A stretch of DNA of 64,000 nt, taken from NCBI GenBank assembly GCA_013398275.1, contig VZSE01015288.1:124001-188000 (forward strand), read 5' to 3'. The position numbers were made by a program, and so were the translations under genes. Shown here piece after piece: positions 1 through 12,610 of the stretch. The stretch's first letter is position 1. Each line of letters starts with the position of its first letter. This stretch comes from Promerops cafer. Lineage: Eukaryota; Chordata; Aves; Passeriformes; Nectariniidae. Below the pieces are notes generated by a model, which was not told the DNA's origin, did not search any database, and saw only the letters and a program-made list of their open reading frames with translations.

Positions 1-404
1 CTCCGCCCAGCGCACGGATCCGGGGCTCGGGTTTGTGGCTGCCTTCACACACCCTGTTCTGAGCTTTCCTCATCCCGGCGCAATCCCTGCTGGTAACAGT
101 TGGGACATTGAGGCCGATTGCAAGACTGCGTGTGCGAGTCCCTGCCAAGATTTTCCCATTGTCGCAGCTCGCTGAGTTCCTTCCCCTTCCTCCACCCACC
201 AAATCCTGCTGGGTTACTGGAAAAGCTGCAGTCCAAATGTACCAGTGTCTTCAGGCCACCTATCGAATAAAGGGATTTTTCCAGGAAAGGCACATGACAC
301 AATCACAGTCATTCCCGACTTCTTTGCAACTTGAAATTTCTTCTTTTCCACTCCTGAAAAGGGGTGGTAACCTATTCCAACAGCACAAGTTACTAGAAAG
401 GAAG

Positions 405-440
405 TAAATAAATAAATAAATAAACAAATAAATAAATAAA
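405..440. repeat. (AAAT)n microsatellite
   Basis: Nine tetranucleotide units of the AAAT/TAAA type, with one C interruption near 425. It is a simple repeat in non-coding DNA and spuriously opens reading frames on both strands. Confidence 0.9.
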
Positions 441-2835
441 GTTTGATCTGTATTCTTCAAGCTCCAGGACACAGCGGAGCAGGCCAACCTAGTCCATATA
501 AAACCCACTCCAGTCACTAATTCTGTCACCTCATGGTAACAGCCAGCAGGTGTGTAGATTGCCTACAGAGTGTCTCCTCCTCCCCACAAACCTTAGGAGA
601 TCAGGGGGATGCACACAACAGGTTGGGATGGCACCAACCAAACAAAACAGAATAAAAACTCCACACAAATTAAAAAAAAAAAAAGAAAGAAAAAAAAAGC
701 TGGGGAGACAATATTTTCTAGGACACAGAACAGTAAGAATCAAAATTCCTGTATTAGAGGGTGAGTTTTCATTTTCCAAATCCTTGGTCACATTTTATAG
801 CACAATTTCACCCACCTGCACAGTGGCTGGTGCATTCTGATGAAGGTCATTATAAAGGCAGGCACTTTAATTATATGTTTAAAGTGACAATTGGATCTTT
901 TTATGATCGTGACCTGAAGGAAAACCAGACTGCCTATTAACTAGAGGTGGAGAACATTCCATTAATGAAGGCATGGAAGGCACGACTGGGAAGTTCTTAT
1001 TCTCTTTCTTAAGGACAGTTTATTCTGTACTTCTGCATAAGCCAATTAGTTTTTAACTACCTTGGCTCCCCAAACTGCAAAACAGAGGAAAATGCATATT
1101 GCACAGAAGCAACGTGAGATTTATTTATTTATATAAATAACACTGTCAAAGTTCTTGGAAATTGCCAGATAAAGCATGTCACATAAGAACAAGGTAAATA
1201 AGACCAATAGCTTTTATCGTGAAGTAAGAAATATTTTTGTCTTTATGATGCTGAGAAATATAAGGAATGAACAACCTTTTCACATTGTGCTTTTCACTCT
1301 CTTGCAGAGCATGCCCTGCTAGAACTCAGAAGGACTCACATGTTTTTGTCTTAGCACATCAGACATAACCCTACAGAGAGTGAAATGCAAACAGAGAAAC
1401 AACCAGAAGCTTTCTTGTACCATCAAAGATGTAGAAAAAGGGGCAAGAAAAGGTGGCAAACCACAAAGTTTGCCCAACAGAGAGGCCAAAACAGGGAAGA
1501 GAAGTATCAAAAGCAGCCACAGGCATCTGAGAGGAAAGCACAAGTGAGTGGGAAGAAGACAATGCAATAATACAAAAATAAAGCCCCTGGCCCATTTGGG
1601 CATGTTCAGATTAAAGGGCAGGGGCAAGCCAGACTGACAACTATCTTGGAGCTCTTCCCCAGGGAGCAAGGCATTGGGTGGTTTTTGTATATAATAAAAA
1701 AGCTTTAGGCATTTCTGTTCATGCCAGCTCCCTTTACTGAGCTGGCGTCTTCCCTCAGGATGGCTTTCCCCAGCAGCCTTACCTGAACCCTTAAGGCAAG
1801 TGCTGCTTTTTCCCTGCCCACAACAGCAGTGAGAGACAACATCCACCACACACACCTTCCCCCACCTTCCCCCACCATTGCCTGCCCCACTAGACCTACC
1901 AAGATTTCTCTGGTCTTGGCCATTCTGAGGACAGAAGTCACAGTGTTTAGTTACATCTCAGGCAGTCTACCCCCACTGACCTAACACATGAGAACCATTA
2001 AGTGATGCTGGCCAGCTGCACTGTATCCTCACAGAAGACCTCTCAAGGAGTCAGCTCTGTACACAATACCTGTAGTGGTGCAAACTGGAAAGACAATTAG
2101 GAAATCTCCCTTCTGTCTGTAATTGCAGCAAAGATATGCACATGAGAATACCCTGACATGCTTTTTTAATAGCTTTTAAAACATTCAGTTCTTTCTCTGC
2201 AATTCAGAGTCCTCTGCATCCCTGTAGCACAGCACACACAATGTAGGTGGATTCAAAGCCCCTACCCCTGTCTAAAACTTTTCTACAAGAAGTCATCCTC
2301 ACAGCCCCACTCATCACCCCTAAGTAAATTCTGCTCCAGTTTTGGCATCTTCCATGCACTTCTGGAACCTCAGGACTCCTCCTTGTCTGAGAAGACCTCA
2401 TAATTTAAGAATAGGCCCTGTAGCTTCCCTTTTCTCCACTGTATTTGTGAGCTATGGAGAGCTGGACTAGTGGGGGCCCCTGGATGCCACAGTTGAATGG
2501 TTGGGAGAAGCAGAGCAACCCAGAAAACATGAGAAAAGCTGATAGCACTTCAGGCTTTTTGATGCCTCCAGGTAGTTGGGGTGTGATCTGACCCCATCCT
2601 GCTTGAAGAATCTCCAGCCAAACTGCCCACTATTCTTTAATGAGATGCACGAGGAAGAAAGAACACAGCCTGGTTTCTCCCAGAAGCTCCCTTTGGTGTA
2701 AAATGATGGGAAAAGCCTGAGTATCAGAGCTGTTATTTCTCCTGGCTCAAAGATTCACTAGGGAAAACTGGTCCCTTTGCTTTCCTAGATCTGAGGAGCT
2801 TAGTTTGACTTCAGAGAGATTAAAGCTGCTGAAAT

Positions 2836-2863
2836 GGGAGGGAGGGAGGGAGGGAGGGAGGGA
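2836..2863 (+). repeat. (GGGA)7 microsatellite, G-quadruplex capable
   Basis: Seven uninterrupted GGGA units. Each unit gives a GGG run with a one-base spacer, which fits the classical intramolecular G-quadruplex pattern on the + strand. Confidence 0.9.
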
Positions 2864-3669
2864 AGGATCCTACCATTAACAAAGGGCTGGTTGCAAGTCT
2901 GGGGAAGGAGTATCTCCATCACTAAGATATCTATGTTCCCTCTGGGAAGCCTTTGACCTGGAGTAAGGATCTAAGTTCAATGTCATTCTTCAGGCAGTAA
3001 TTAAGCAGAAGGCTGGTGGAGGAAGCAATCTCTTCAATCTCTCTCTCTTGCCCTTGTCTCCATAGACATCTTGCACCATGAAACAAAAGTCTTTACCTGT
3101 GCACAGCCCTTATCTACTGCCAAGTGTTGGGAAAGCTGTGACTTCAGGAACTGTTAGGAAAAGGTCACTGAACTGCTAAAATCTGACAGCTTTTCCATCA
3201 CATCCAAAGCACAGCAGCCAGTTTGCTCTCTGCACCTCCTTCCCTAGCTACAATAAAGTGGGCAGCCCAGCAGTTAATGCTGGCAACTGAGAGTAATTGA
3301 ATTTGCACAGGGCCCATTTCCAGCCCTGCTATTGTGCAAGTCTGGGAAAGGCACCAGTTCTCCCTGTGCTCCCTCTCCCGCCCCCCGAGTGAAACAAAGC
3401 ACCCATCAAGCAGCAGGCTTGCTTGTCTGAATGAATTAATAGCTGTAGAACAACCTGAGTTCTACACAGGTCCATCAAAGCCATTATGAGGACTGATGCT
3501 GGCTATCACCCCCTTGTTCAGAAAAAAAAAGGCACGCAGAGGCTACATCAGGCAACTGCAGAATGACCCAGCCTCAGGGACAAATTTGACATCATGCAGA
3601 TACCTAACAGTAAGATTTATCAATCAGGACTTACATAGACTTGACTTGAACCAGGCAATCTGGAGTTTG

Positions 3670-3775
3670 TAGCCATTCTCTTAGCTCCTAAGGCCCGGAG
3701 CCTTAAAGGATTTAAGCATCTAAATAACATCAGCAGCCTGAACCTAAATACCTTTGAAGAGCAGGGCCTCAGGAT
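3670..3775 (-). repeat. Ancient amniote interspersed repeat relic (probable)
   Basis: The segment around 3705-3770 contains AGCATCTAAATAAC and ACCTAAATACCTTTGAAGAG. This resembles the reverse orientation of an old amniote repeat with the theme 'gattttcaaaggtatttagg'. A related piece in the opposite orientation lies near 16113-16200. The identification rests on pattern memory, not on an alignment. Confidence 0.4.
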
Positions 3776-6700
3776 TAGCCTGCTAACCAAAAGAGTCTAG
3801 CTTTATGCTACTGGGAACACCAGCCCTGATGTTTCACCTGACACTTGCAAAGAGGCAGTTGAGGATTGAGAACCCACCTTGTTAATTAAAGCAGGGTAGT
3901 ATCTTGCCTCTTAATAGGGAGATATAATCAATGTTAATCTTTTGGGCGTGCTACTAAATATCCAAAGGGAATGTTTGTTTTGCAATTTCCCTCTTCCTTA
4001 ATGGCAGGCAATGGTAGGCTTTTCCCTGCCCTGCACAATCAGCCACCCTGGAAATCACAGCTATAAATATTTTGGCTTGTTTGATAGGTGTAGCATTTCA
4101 GCGTCTTTCACCTCGAGCTTCCCCTGAACCATTATTCGTTGGTCCTTCATGGCAGAGTTTTTGAGCTGATGTCCTCCTGTTAAGGTACACATGCTGTGTG
4201 TAGGCTTTTCCTCATGCTCTGGATTCCAAGCTGATCCATACCACGTACCTGAAGGAGTAGGAGCAAAGGAGAGCAAGTTCCTGCCTTGGGCAACTCAGAG
4301 AAGGTGCAAGCCATTTGCCTGAACCACCAGGGACTGCAGAGATGTCCAACTCCAACTGAGGAAGATGCTGGTAGACTGAGAAAGCAAATAGGGAAGGAAG
4401 GGGATAGGATGGGTAGTCAGGAGAAGGACAAGGGCAAACAAGGCAGGGGAAGGCTAAAGCAAGTAAGGCAGTGGGAGAGAGCCAGGATGTCTAGGAAGAA
4501 ACAAGGCTTGAAATTAAGGAGTGGAATGATTGGCAGAGTGGGCATGGCCTAGAGTCAAACGTGAAGTTTAGCTGAAGAGCCAATGTATATGGAAGAGTGG
4601 AGATCATGTGGACAAAGGCAGTTGTGGCTATGGATGGAAAATCGAGTTATTGATATATTTAGATTCCTGCCAGCCAAATCGTAGCTATGGAAGCAGTTTT
4701 AGAGTTGTTAGACAGTGGTCTTAGTAAGGGAAAAAAAATTCATCTGCTTTTTCCAACGAGGCTTGAGCAATCTCAGAATCAGAGTCTGGAGAGGACATGT
4801 CTAACGTGACTGGAGAGGAAGAAACATTGTAACCTGGAGACTTCTCCTACCCATAATGTTTGGGAGACTTGAGGATAGTTTGTCAGTAAACAGCAGCAGA
4901 GGGTGCCATTAGTATTTATGGAGGAAGAAGGGTAGAAAGGGTGTGCAGAGAATATGGATGGATTGAAGGAAAAGCAAAGCTGGTACTGTTGTTCCTGGCC
5001 TCTTGGGCAACCATGTGCAAGTGCCCTAGATGAAGGCAGCTTTTCTGCAGGCATTACAGCTAATGCCATTTTAATTTCTGACATGTCACTAATGGAAAAA
5101 GATTTAATATATATTTATTCAATGTCACTAAAAATACTCCAGCAGATGCGGCGTAGGGAGGATAGGGCTGATCAATGGGGGAGGGTGGAGAGGACCTGCA
5201 CTTTTGTAAAGACTGAAATGTGATGCTTACAAGCGGGATTTGGAAAGACTCTCTCCCAGTAACTGCTAAGTATCCTCTGCCATGAAAACCTGCTGTCAAG
5301 TGTCATGTCAAATCAAGGAGACTGTAGGCAGAGACTGAGAGAGATCCTTTTCTTAAGAGCAGCCCAGTGGATGGAAAGTAATTGCACTGCTCTGGCATTG
5401 CCTGAACTTGACAGGTTCTCACTAAGAACAAATACCCTTTCCCTGGTAATGAAGTAAAGGTTTAATCTCATTTCAGTCCAGGTGAGTATGTTCAGTACAG
5501 TGAGTCCCTTTGCCATTGTTAGCACTCATGTTAGCCATGAGTGGTCTTCTGGCAGGTTTTAATCTGTTTCACAAAGTCTGTAGGAAATGTGGGGCAGTAG
5601 GTCAGCTGAGAGAGCAACTGGGTGCATCATTTTCTTCCCGCTCCTCCTACGTGTCACAAAGCAGGTCACTGGCTCCTGTCTTGTGCTTATCCCTTGTCCC
5701 TGCATGGGGAGGCTTGAATCTGCAGCGAGGGGTGGCAGAGGACCTTCTTGCCCCCAGGCTGGATGCAGCCTTGGTGCACTGACTGTATGTACAGATCTGC
5801 CCCTACTTCCACGCTGTGTGACATGGAAGATAGGCAGTACACCATGGCTCCCTGACCTCCCTTGGTAAGCCTGCCCTGCTTTCTGCCGAAATAACAGAGA
5901 GGATTTAACACTTCTGGGCCAGGGGTGACCATGAAGTCCTGACTCCTCCAACCCAAATGGGATTTTGATCAGTAAATCATGAAACAATAGGAGGCTTTTT
6001 CGCTCACATTATGCAGCTCTGTCCCTGTGCTTGCTAGAGATGGATGCTTGCAAAATGCTAAGATTCAAGCCTCCATGAGCACCAAGGGAATTCAGATCCA
6101 GATTAGACAGTGCTTGGATGCTTTTGTGATTGGCACCTTAGAAATTACACAGATAGACAGAGCACAGTGGAAATAGATGGGACTTTGCAGCTTTGGCTCT
6201 TCTCTGCTAGTTATAATTATTTAAGATGATGTTTCACATCACATTCAAGCTCCTGTGCAGATAGCAGCAGCAGAGAACAAGAGATCTCTGCCACCTAGGA
6301 GAGGATTATGTGGATATGACAATGTTCAAACCCACTGGGCTCTGCCACGCTGCATTATTTAAGCCCAGTAACCAAATTTAGTAACCAGCCCCTGAGGCGC
6401 TGAGAGAAAAACACAGCTTCCAGAGCTCCTTCTCTGCAGTCCTGTTGGCTTCCTCCCTTAAAGGAGCCACTGGCTTTTCTCTTCCTCCCTCAGCCCCACC
6501 AGCCAGGCCTGACCTCCCACATTGTTCCCACAGGAGTCCCTTGCACAGGTGTAACACATGACCCAGGTACAAGCTGTCACACACAGTGTGAAGCTTTGGG
6601 AGCCCAGTGCAGAGGTACCTGCATAGGGAAAATGAGCCATCCCAGCTCCAGGCCTTCATGATGCAGGGCACAGAGGTTTCATCTGTGCAGTGAGGTGTGA

Positions 6701-9700
6701 GCTCAGGTATAGACAGGACAACCCTACAGTCAGTGTTCAGCCTGTCTGGACCACTGGCTGCTTCCCAGCTTTAGTTCTGTATTCAGTATCTGTATGTACT
6801 CAGGCCCCTAGTGCTACCCACTCTGCCCAGAACTGGCTCTCACCTTTTCGGGAGCTTTGCAGCTCCATCCAAATCTGTGCATAAGCATGCCTGCTGGTAA
6901 AGTGAGCGGACAGAAGCAATTCTGGACATAGAAACAGGCTCAGACTTGTGCTTGGGTAAAAACCTGTCCTTGTTTCCCTTGCCCACCAAGTGCTGGAGAT
7001 GACAGAAAGAGGTGAGCACAGCTCTAACTCTCACCAGCTCTAGCCTCCCTTCAACAGCAGAGCTTTGTCACTGCTCCATAATGTCACAATGTCAAACAAT
7101 GGCACTTGTTAACCAATTTTCAAAAGGACTAAAACCAAGGGAGACTGGGAGGCTTGGGCCTCCAGCATCTCGGACTGTAGGTCAGCTGTCTTGTGTTCAG
7201 TGAGCAGGTGCTATGCCTCAGCAGGCCCTTGACTGCCCAGTTAGGTGGGAGTGCCCCAGTCCATGTATGTGGCCAAGCTCTCTGGAGCAATCTAAGGAAA
7301 GGAGAGGTTGAACAGAGTAAATATTTAACCAGTGCTGTGTCAAATGCAAACACATGTGCACCGTGGTGTTTGTCATCACAGGGCCCTGATCTCGTATGTA
7401 CGCTTGAGGCAACACTCAACTTAACTCCCCACAGATTCTAGCAGAGCTGGCTTGAGAGATGCAGAATTTACCTTGGCATGTGAAGTGGTCATTTCAGTAA
7501 AACCCAAGCTCAGCCTCGGGGAGCCATGAAACAGTGTTGAGACCTGCTGGTACTGTAGGTGACTCCCGCCACCATGGCTATTAACTGCAAGGCGTGTCCT
7601 CTCCACCCCAGCAATCGGACACCACTGCCTCTTAAAACTGTCTGCTGTCTCTTAGATCCCTCCCTGGCCTTCTGCCCAGAGCCCCAAAGGCAGAGTCGGA
7701 GACTGGTGTTTACAAACAGTCTTTTAAACCATGTGTGGAATGAGAAAAAGGAGCAAGCTCAGCTGAATGGCCCTGGGAGGAGCAGATCTCATCAGAGCTT
7801 GCACGGAATGTCTTCTGGACCCACTTTCTTCACCTAGAAAAAAGCTCTTCACCTAGCTCTGTCTGAGCTGGAAGGACAGGGAACAATGGCAGCACTAAGG
7901 GGGCTCTCCAAGCAGTGAGGGCTCTTGACAGATGCATCTCCTGTGAGCTGGGCCTCTCAGGTTGCTACCATGCCAGGGAGCATACAGCAATGCTGATCAT
8001 AAAGACCAGCTCTGCAAGGAAAGGAAGATTTTGGGGTTATATGGATGGTAACAGCTAGTCCACAGGGCATGAAATCTCTGCCATCTTGTGCCATTCCCAG
8101 ACGCCAAATTGTTGGTATTCAGGATTGTTCAGGCTTTTTGATTTCTGTGGTGGTGTTGTTTATGCAATTCTCTGCCTGACCAAACTCAAAACTGGGTTAT
8201 TTATCACATACCTCGAATGCCATAACACATATGGCCTGTTGCACCAGTGGCCCTAAGCTGCCCCTACCCCATAGCCATTTTATCTGTAAACCACAAGCTC
8301 TTTCCCGGTATTCCTATTGTTCAAGTGACCACCAGAGCCTATACCAGCACTGGCCTCTGGCAGATGTCCCGGCAAGCAGGCGACACCCAGTATAAACTGA
8401 ATTCTTCTCCCTCTGTGAGCCCCTGTGCCCAGTCAGCTCTTGCCTCCACCACACAGACCCCCAACAAGATGCTGCAAGTCTGTGCCAGCAATGATGGCAG
8501 AACTGGCTGTCATGTGGACATCAGTCCTTAGAGAGCTGTCCTCCTCCAGCACAGGACACCAGACGCCTGTCAGCTGCTGGCTGGCTCCTGCTGCGCAGTG
8601 CTGGGTGTGACACCCAAGAGCAGGGTCATTTTCTGTAAAGCCAATTTATTCGAGTCCTTTTTGAGGTCCTTTTTCTCCCTGTCCCAAGGGGGAAATTCTC
8701 CAGCAGTGCTGTTGTGGGAGAAGTTATTCTGCCAGAACTTTCAAAACAGTTGCCCATGGGGACATAGTGTGCTGAAAAAACAGTCATTTAATTCTGGTGT
8801 GATCAATTCTCGAGCCTGGCTCTTTCCCTCCCTCCCATCCACTGGAAAATAGCTTGCTCGATTCAGTTGCAAGCTCTTTGCAGCAAGGATGAGAGGGCTA
8901 CAGTGTGGCCTGCGATAGGACAGCTGCCCAGTGCTCCTCGTTGTTTCAAACCAGTGGCAAAGTGTGCAAAGCCAGCGTGTGGCCTGCTCTTGGGAAGGGA
9001 TGTGATTCCCCAGCCTCTTCTGCGGACCTACATGGAAACACAACTGTGAAAATAAAAATAACAGTTCTGGTGAGAGCACAGCAAAGACTTTCAGCAGCTG
9101 TGACTAACGTTAAACCACTTGGCAAAACGCTTCTCACTCTCACTCTCTGCCTTCCCTACTCTCCAGGAACCTCAGGAGGAGCATAACTGGAATCCCTGTC
9201 TGGGAAAGGGGAGGACAAAGAACATGTAGATGCCCAGCCTAAGACTTCCTACAGCTACTGCTCGTACCAGGCAGACAAGAGCCACGTGCAGCAGCTCCAA
9301 AAGCAACTCACAGGAAGGGAAAGGCGTGAGATTGTTTGTGTGAAATGTATACATCAGGACTGGCTGAGGGCAGCCCAGACCTCTGTTTCCCTGGAAGTAG
9401 AAGCAAGGCCTGGGGTTTTGCCAGCAGCCTGCTGCCACCCAGCCTGCTCTTATGCTAGCAGGATTCATTTGCAGCAGCAAAGATCCAGTCAGAGGAGATT
9501 TTCAGGATGGATTGCTTGTCAGGGAGGGAAGGGGTGAGTGGCCATAGAAGAGGATAAACCTGTAATGTTCCTCAATTGCGGTACAGAAGCAGCCTCAGAT
9601 TTCCTCCTGGGGCTCAAACTTAACCTTGGCAGAGCTCTTATCTGTGCTCAGCCACACTCGCACACAGGGGAAGAGCCACCGCTGCCTGGTGCACCAGGCC

Positions 9701-10934
9701 CTTCCTGGGACTGCAGGCTCCATTCTTTCTCTGCCCTAGACTGACACAGTTACAGCCTTCCTCAGGGCTGAGGTGGTGGCAGCTGAAAGCCACAGCAGAC
9801 ACGTGAATGCAGCAGATCCAGACAGAAAGAAGTTGTGCTCAGGCACAGGCAAGATGAGGCGGATGCCAGTGGGGGAAACTACTTAGGGGTTAGAAATCTG
9901 CTGATTGCCTTTATACAGAAGGGGGCTCAGAGGGAAAACCCTTGTCAAGTAGTTGAGCTCTGTCCTGTCTCCTCTGTTCCACAAAGCACGTGCCACTGGT
10001 GTACGACCCCTTCATTAGACGGCTACGCCAGCCGTGGCCCATCATCAGCTGCTGAGCAGCAGCCTTCCTCCCCAGCCAGGTATCCTCTCAACAACACTAA
10101 ACTCCCTGAGATGGAGAGAGCACCGGAATAGCACTCTTAAAGCAGTCTGCCCTGTAAATCATGAGCTCAGTATTGTTTGCACTTAAATCCAAAGGCAGGA
10201 AGAAGATCATCCTCTTCATATATTTTGTGGGCAGCCAATAACTAACCTCTGGGACCCAGCTGCTTACGAGAGAGAAAATTTCTGAAAGACAGCAATAAAG
10301 AGGACGTGGGTGCAGGGGGAGGAGGAAGGCGGGGAGGGGGAGAGGAGGGGTATGTATGTCACAGCTTACCTCAGAGCCAGAATTAGAAGCTGGGTAAAAA
10401 AAATAAAATCACAGCAGGAAATAATGTGTGGCTTAAAATAGCAACATCAAATGGGAGCTAGAATGGGGAGTGGGTGGCATTTGAGGTTGCTGCTCTGTTC
10501 CTCCCTCAATGGCAGGGTGATTAATATGTCTACGCTACTTGTATTTATGTAACAAAGGGCACTAAAGGCCAAAGCTGCATTTTCACCAACACTGCAGGGG
10601 AGTCTGAATCTTTTCTTCTCCCCATAGCATTAAAAGGGAGGATCTGCACTTGTGCTTCCTGTCTCAGAAACCAAAAAAACAATCTTAAAAAAATCCATGT
10701 GCTTCAGCACTGCACATACAGTTACATTTCCACCGCTTGGCATGATGGCACAGAGATCTTTAAGGCTTTGAAGGCATTCCTGCTGTCTTTCATGGCTCCC
10801 CACAGAAAAAGCCTGTTCCCAGAGAACACCTGTGAACATGTTTGGGTTGTCTCTGGCTGGAGGCTGCGCTGTAATAGCAGGCAAGGTACCACTACATGTT
10901 ACTACACATTTTCATGCTCGTTCTCCGTATTTGC
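3776..10934. other. Non-coding stretch, no gene recognised
   Basis: No exon or RNA gene is recognised. The stretch contains a purine-rich tract near 10308-10350, listed separately. Several open frames of 80-140 codons (for example 5559-5987 on the - strand) overlap frames on both strands and have no recognisable family, so they are treated as chance frames. Confidence 0.45.
10308..10350 (+). repeat. G-rich purine tract, G-quadruplex capable
   Basis: A G/A-rich run with at least four runs of four to five G (about 10315-10349) separated by short A/G spacers and a single C. It is low-complexity DNA compatible with quadruplex formation on the + strand. Confidence 0.75.
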
Positions 10935-10936
10935 AG

Positions 10937-11095
10937 TGAATCATAGATCTCTGAGATGGGTCATGCAGTCCATTTCCTTGCCAGCACAGGATTGTTCCCA
11001 GCCATGTACTTAAAACCCTCACGTTTCTCTTGGGAGACAGTGATTCAGACTGATCACTATTCTCTTCACGCTTTGTATCCTGAGAACTGCATTAA
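10937..11095 (-). repeat. Possible old CR1-type LINE 3' end
   Basis: The segment begins with GAATCATAGATCTCTGAGAT and continues with 'gtcatgcagtccatttcctt' and 'gccagcacaggattgttccc'. This is the layout of the reverse-complemented 3' end of diverged avian CR1/L2-like elements: a hairpin-like start, then 'cca-tcc-cctgcc-agcacagga'. The reading frames across it are not conserved coding sequence. Confidence 0.4.
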
Positions 11096-12484
11096 AGACT
11101 TGAAAGCACTCATGTGTTTTGATAAGAAAGGGATGTTGTTCTTGGGTGCATCAAGAACTGTTCAACCCACCACATCACTGTTCACTGATGAGTGGCTGCC
11201 GGATGTATCACACTTGTTCTTTAGACTCCTCTGGACTAATAAGCAGTGCAGAGGCCTGCGCGTGGAACTTGCAGCGAAAAGCAGGAAAGCATCCCAAGGG
11301 GTGCAGGAGGCTTGTGTCTCAGCTGGCCACATTCAGCACCTCCCACTCATCTGAAAGGCCTTGTGCTGCCAGAATTCCCCCTTCTCAGTGTCCTGTCCCC
11401 TCAGAGAGCAAAGGCAAGAGCAAAGACCTTCCTTCATCTCCACACACACACAAGCCTCCCGTCGCTCCAGTCACTACTGTCAAAATGCCTGCTTGCAAGT
11501 ATCTGTACATGCAAATAGCTTAGGACCAAGTTTGTAGTGTGATAAAAACCTGCTGCATGGGCCTGATCCTGATATTCCCTAACATCAGCAAATATCTTTG
11601 ACATAAGTTGGGCCATGCTGCTGTCAGAGGAAGGAGAATCTGGCCCAGATCTAATGCAAATCTTCCCACAGGCAAGCAGAGCAGCACGATTTGTTTAAAC
11701 ATGGCATGCTGGTGGCTGCAGAGATCACTCCCAGCAACTCCATCAACATGAATAATATCCTGCTAGTTAAATCGAGCCATGGTAAATATCTCCACCATGT
11801 TATCCCTCCAAGCAAATATAGTACCTGTATGGAAGAAATTCCTCAGAATGTTTCCTGTCTGGAGCTGAAGCTTGCCAGGGACTGAATTTCCTGTGAGGCT
11901 ACAGTTGGGAATGCAAAGCAAAGAAGCTAAGAAGAAAATGAGATGATACATATTTGGACCTGCTTTACACAGATCCTCCTAAGCAAGCACATTTCCCCCC
12001 CGCCCCCCCAAAAAACTATATAAAAATGAAGCACTTGGATTTTCAAATATGGGCTAGGCTATTTTTCATTAAGCATTCTTATTTTTACCCCACTGCCCCC
12101 CTCTCTGCTAATTTTTTTCCAGCTGCAATTCTGTGACTTACACATCCTGAAAATGAAAGAGGTTGTTTTTGCCAATAGCAAAGTGCTATGCATCCTTTCA
12201 ACCATCTGGAAATGGATTTTTTATTCTTCCTCTCTCCCAACCACACACGCACATGCACACACACAACCAAGTCTTTGTCTCTTGAAATCATTTCCCACAC
12301 CAAAGCTGATGGCCATGAAAAGAAGTCAATAAAAAAGTTCCACAGGCATTAAGAGGCTGAGAAAGAATAAACAGGGTGACTTCCTGGGCACTTGTTCTCA
12401 TCCAACCTGCACCTCATGAGGAAGTGATGAATGCAATGGAGCATATGGTTCAGTTGTTAGAGATTAGGAGAGGTGTTTAAGGCA
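11096..12484. other. Non-coding stretch, no gene recognised
   Basis: No exon or RNA gene is recognised. It holds a C-rich run near 11995-12009 and an imperfect CA tract at about 12241-12267. Confidence 0.45.
12241..12267. repeat. Imperfect (CA)n microsatellite
   Basis: An alternating CA/CG/TG tract, seen as ACACACGCACATGCACACAC, with occasional interruptions. Confidence 0.75.
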
Positions 12485-12610
12485 CTTGTGGTTTTGTCCT
12501 GGTTCTGCTACAAACCTCCTTTGTCACTAGGAGCAAGCTGCCTGCCTGCTTAGTGCCTCAGCCCCCCCTAGCTGAAAACAGGGATACACTTTCTAACTCT
12601 GTGTGATGAT
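12485..12610 (+). repeat. MIR-like SINE relic
   Basis: The order of words matches the MIR SINE in sense orientation. 'tcctggttctgctaca' corresponds to the 'ctctgccact' start of the core. It is followed by 'tcactaggagcaagctg', 'cttagtgcctca', 'gctgaaaacagggata' and 'ctaactctgtgtgatg'. The copy is strongly diverged. MIR-type SINEs are ancient in amniotes and survive in birds as faint relics. Confidence 0.55.

Larger units (their letters stand above)
1..3660. other. Non-coding stretch, no gene recognised
   Basis: No exon, RNA gene or repeat family is recognised here apart from the simple repeats at 405-440 and 2836-2863 and an A-rich run near 670-700. The first 100 bases are moderately CpG-rich and could be the edge of a feature lying to the left of the window. 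Short open frames exist on both strands but show no recognisable protein family. Confidence 0.5.
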
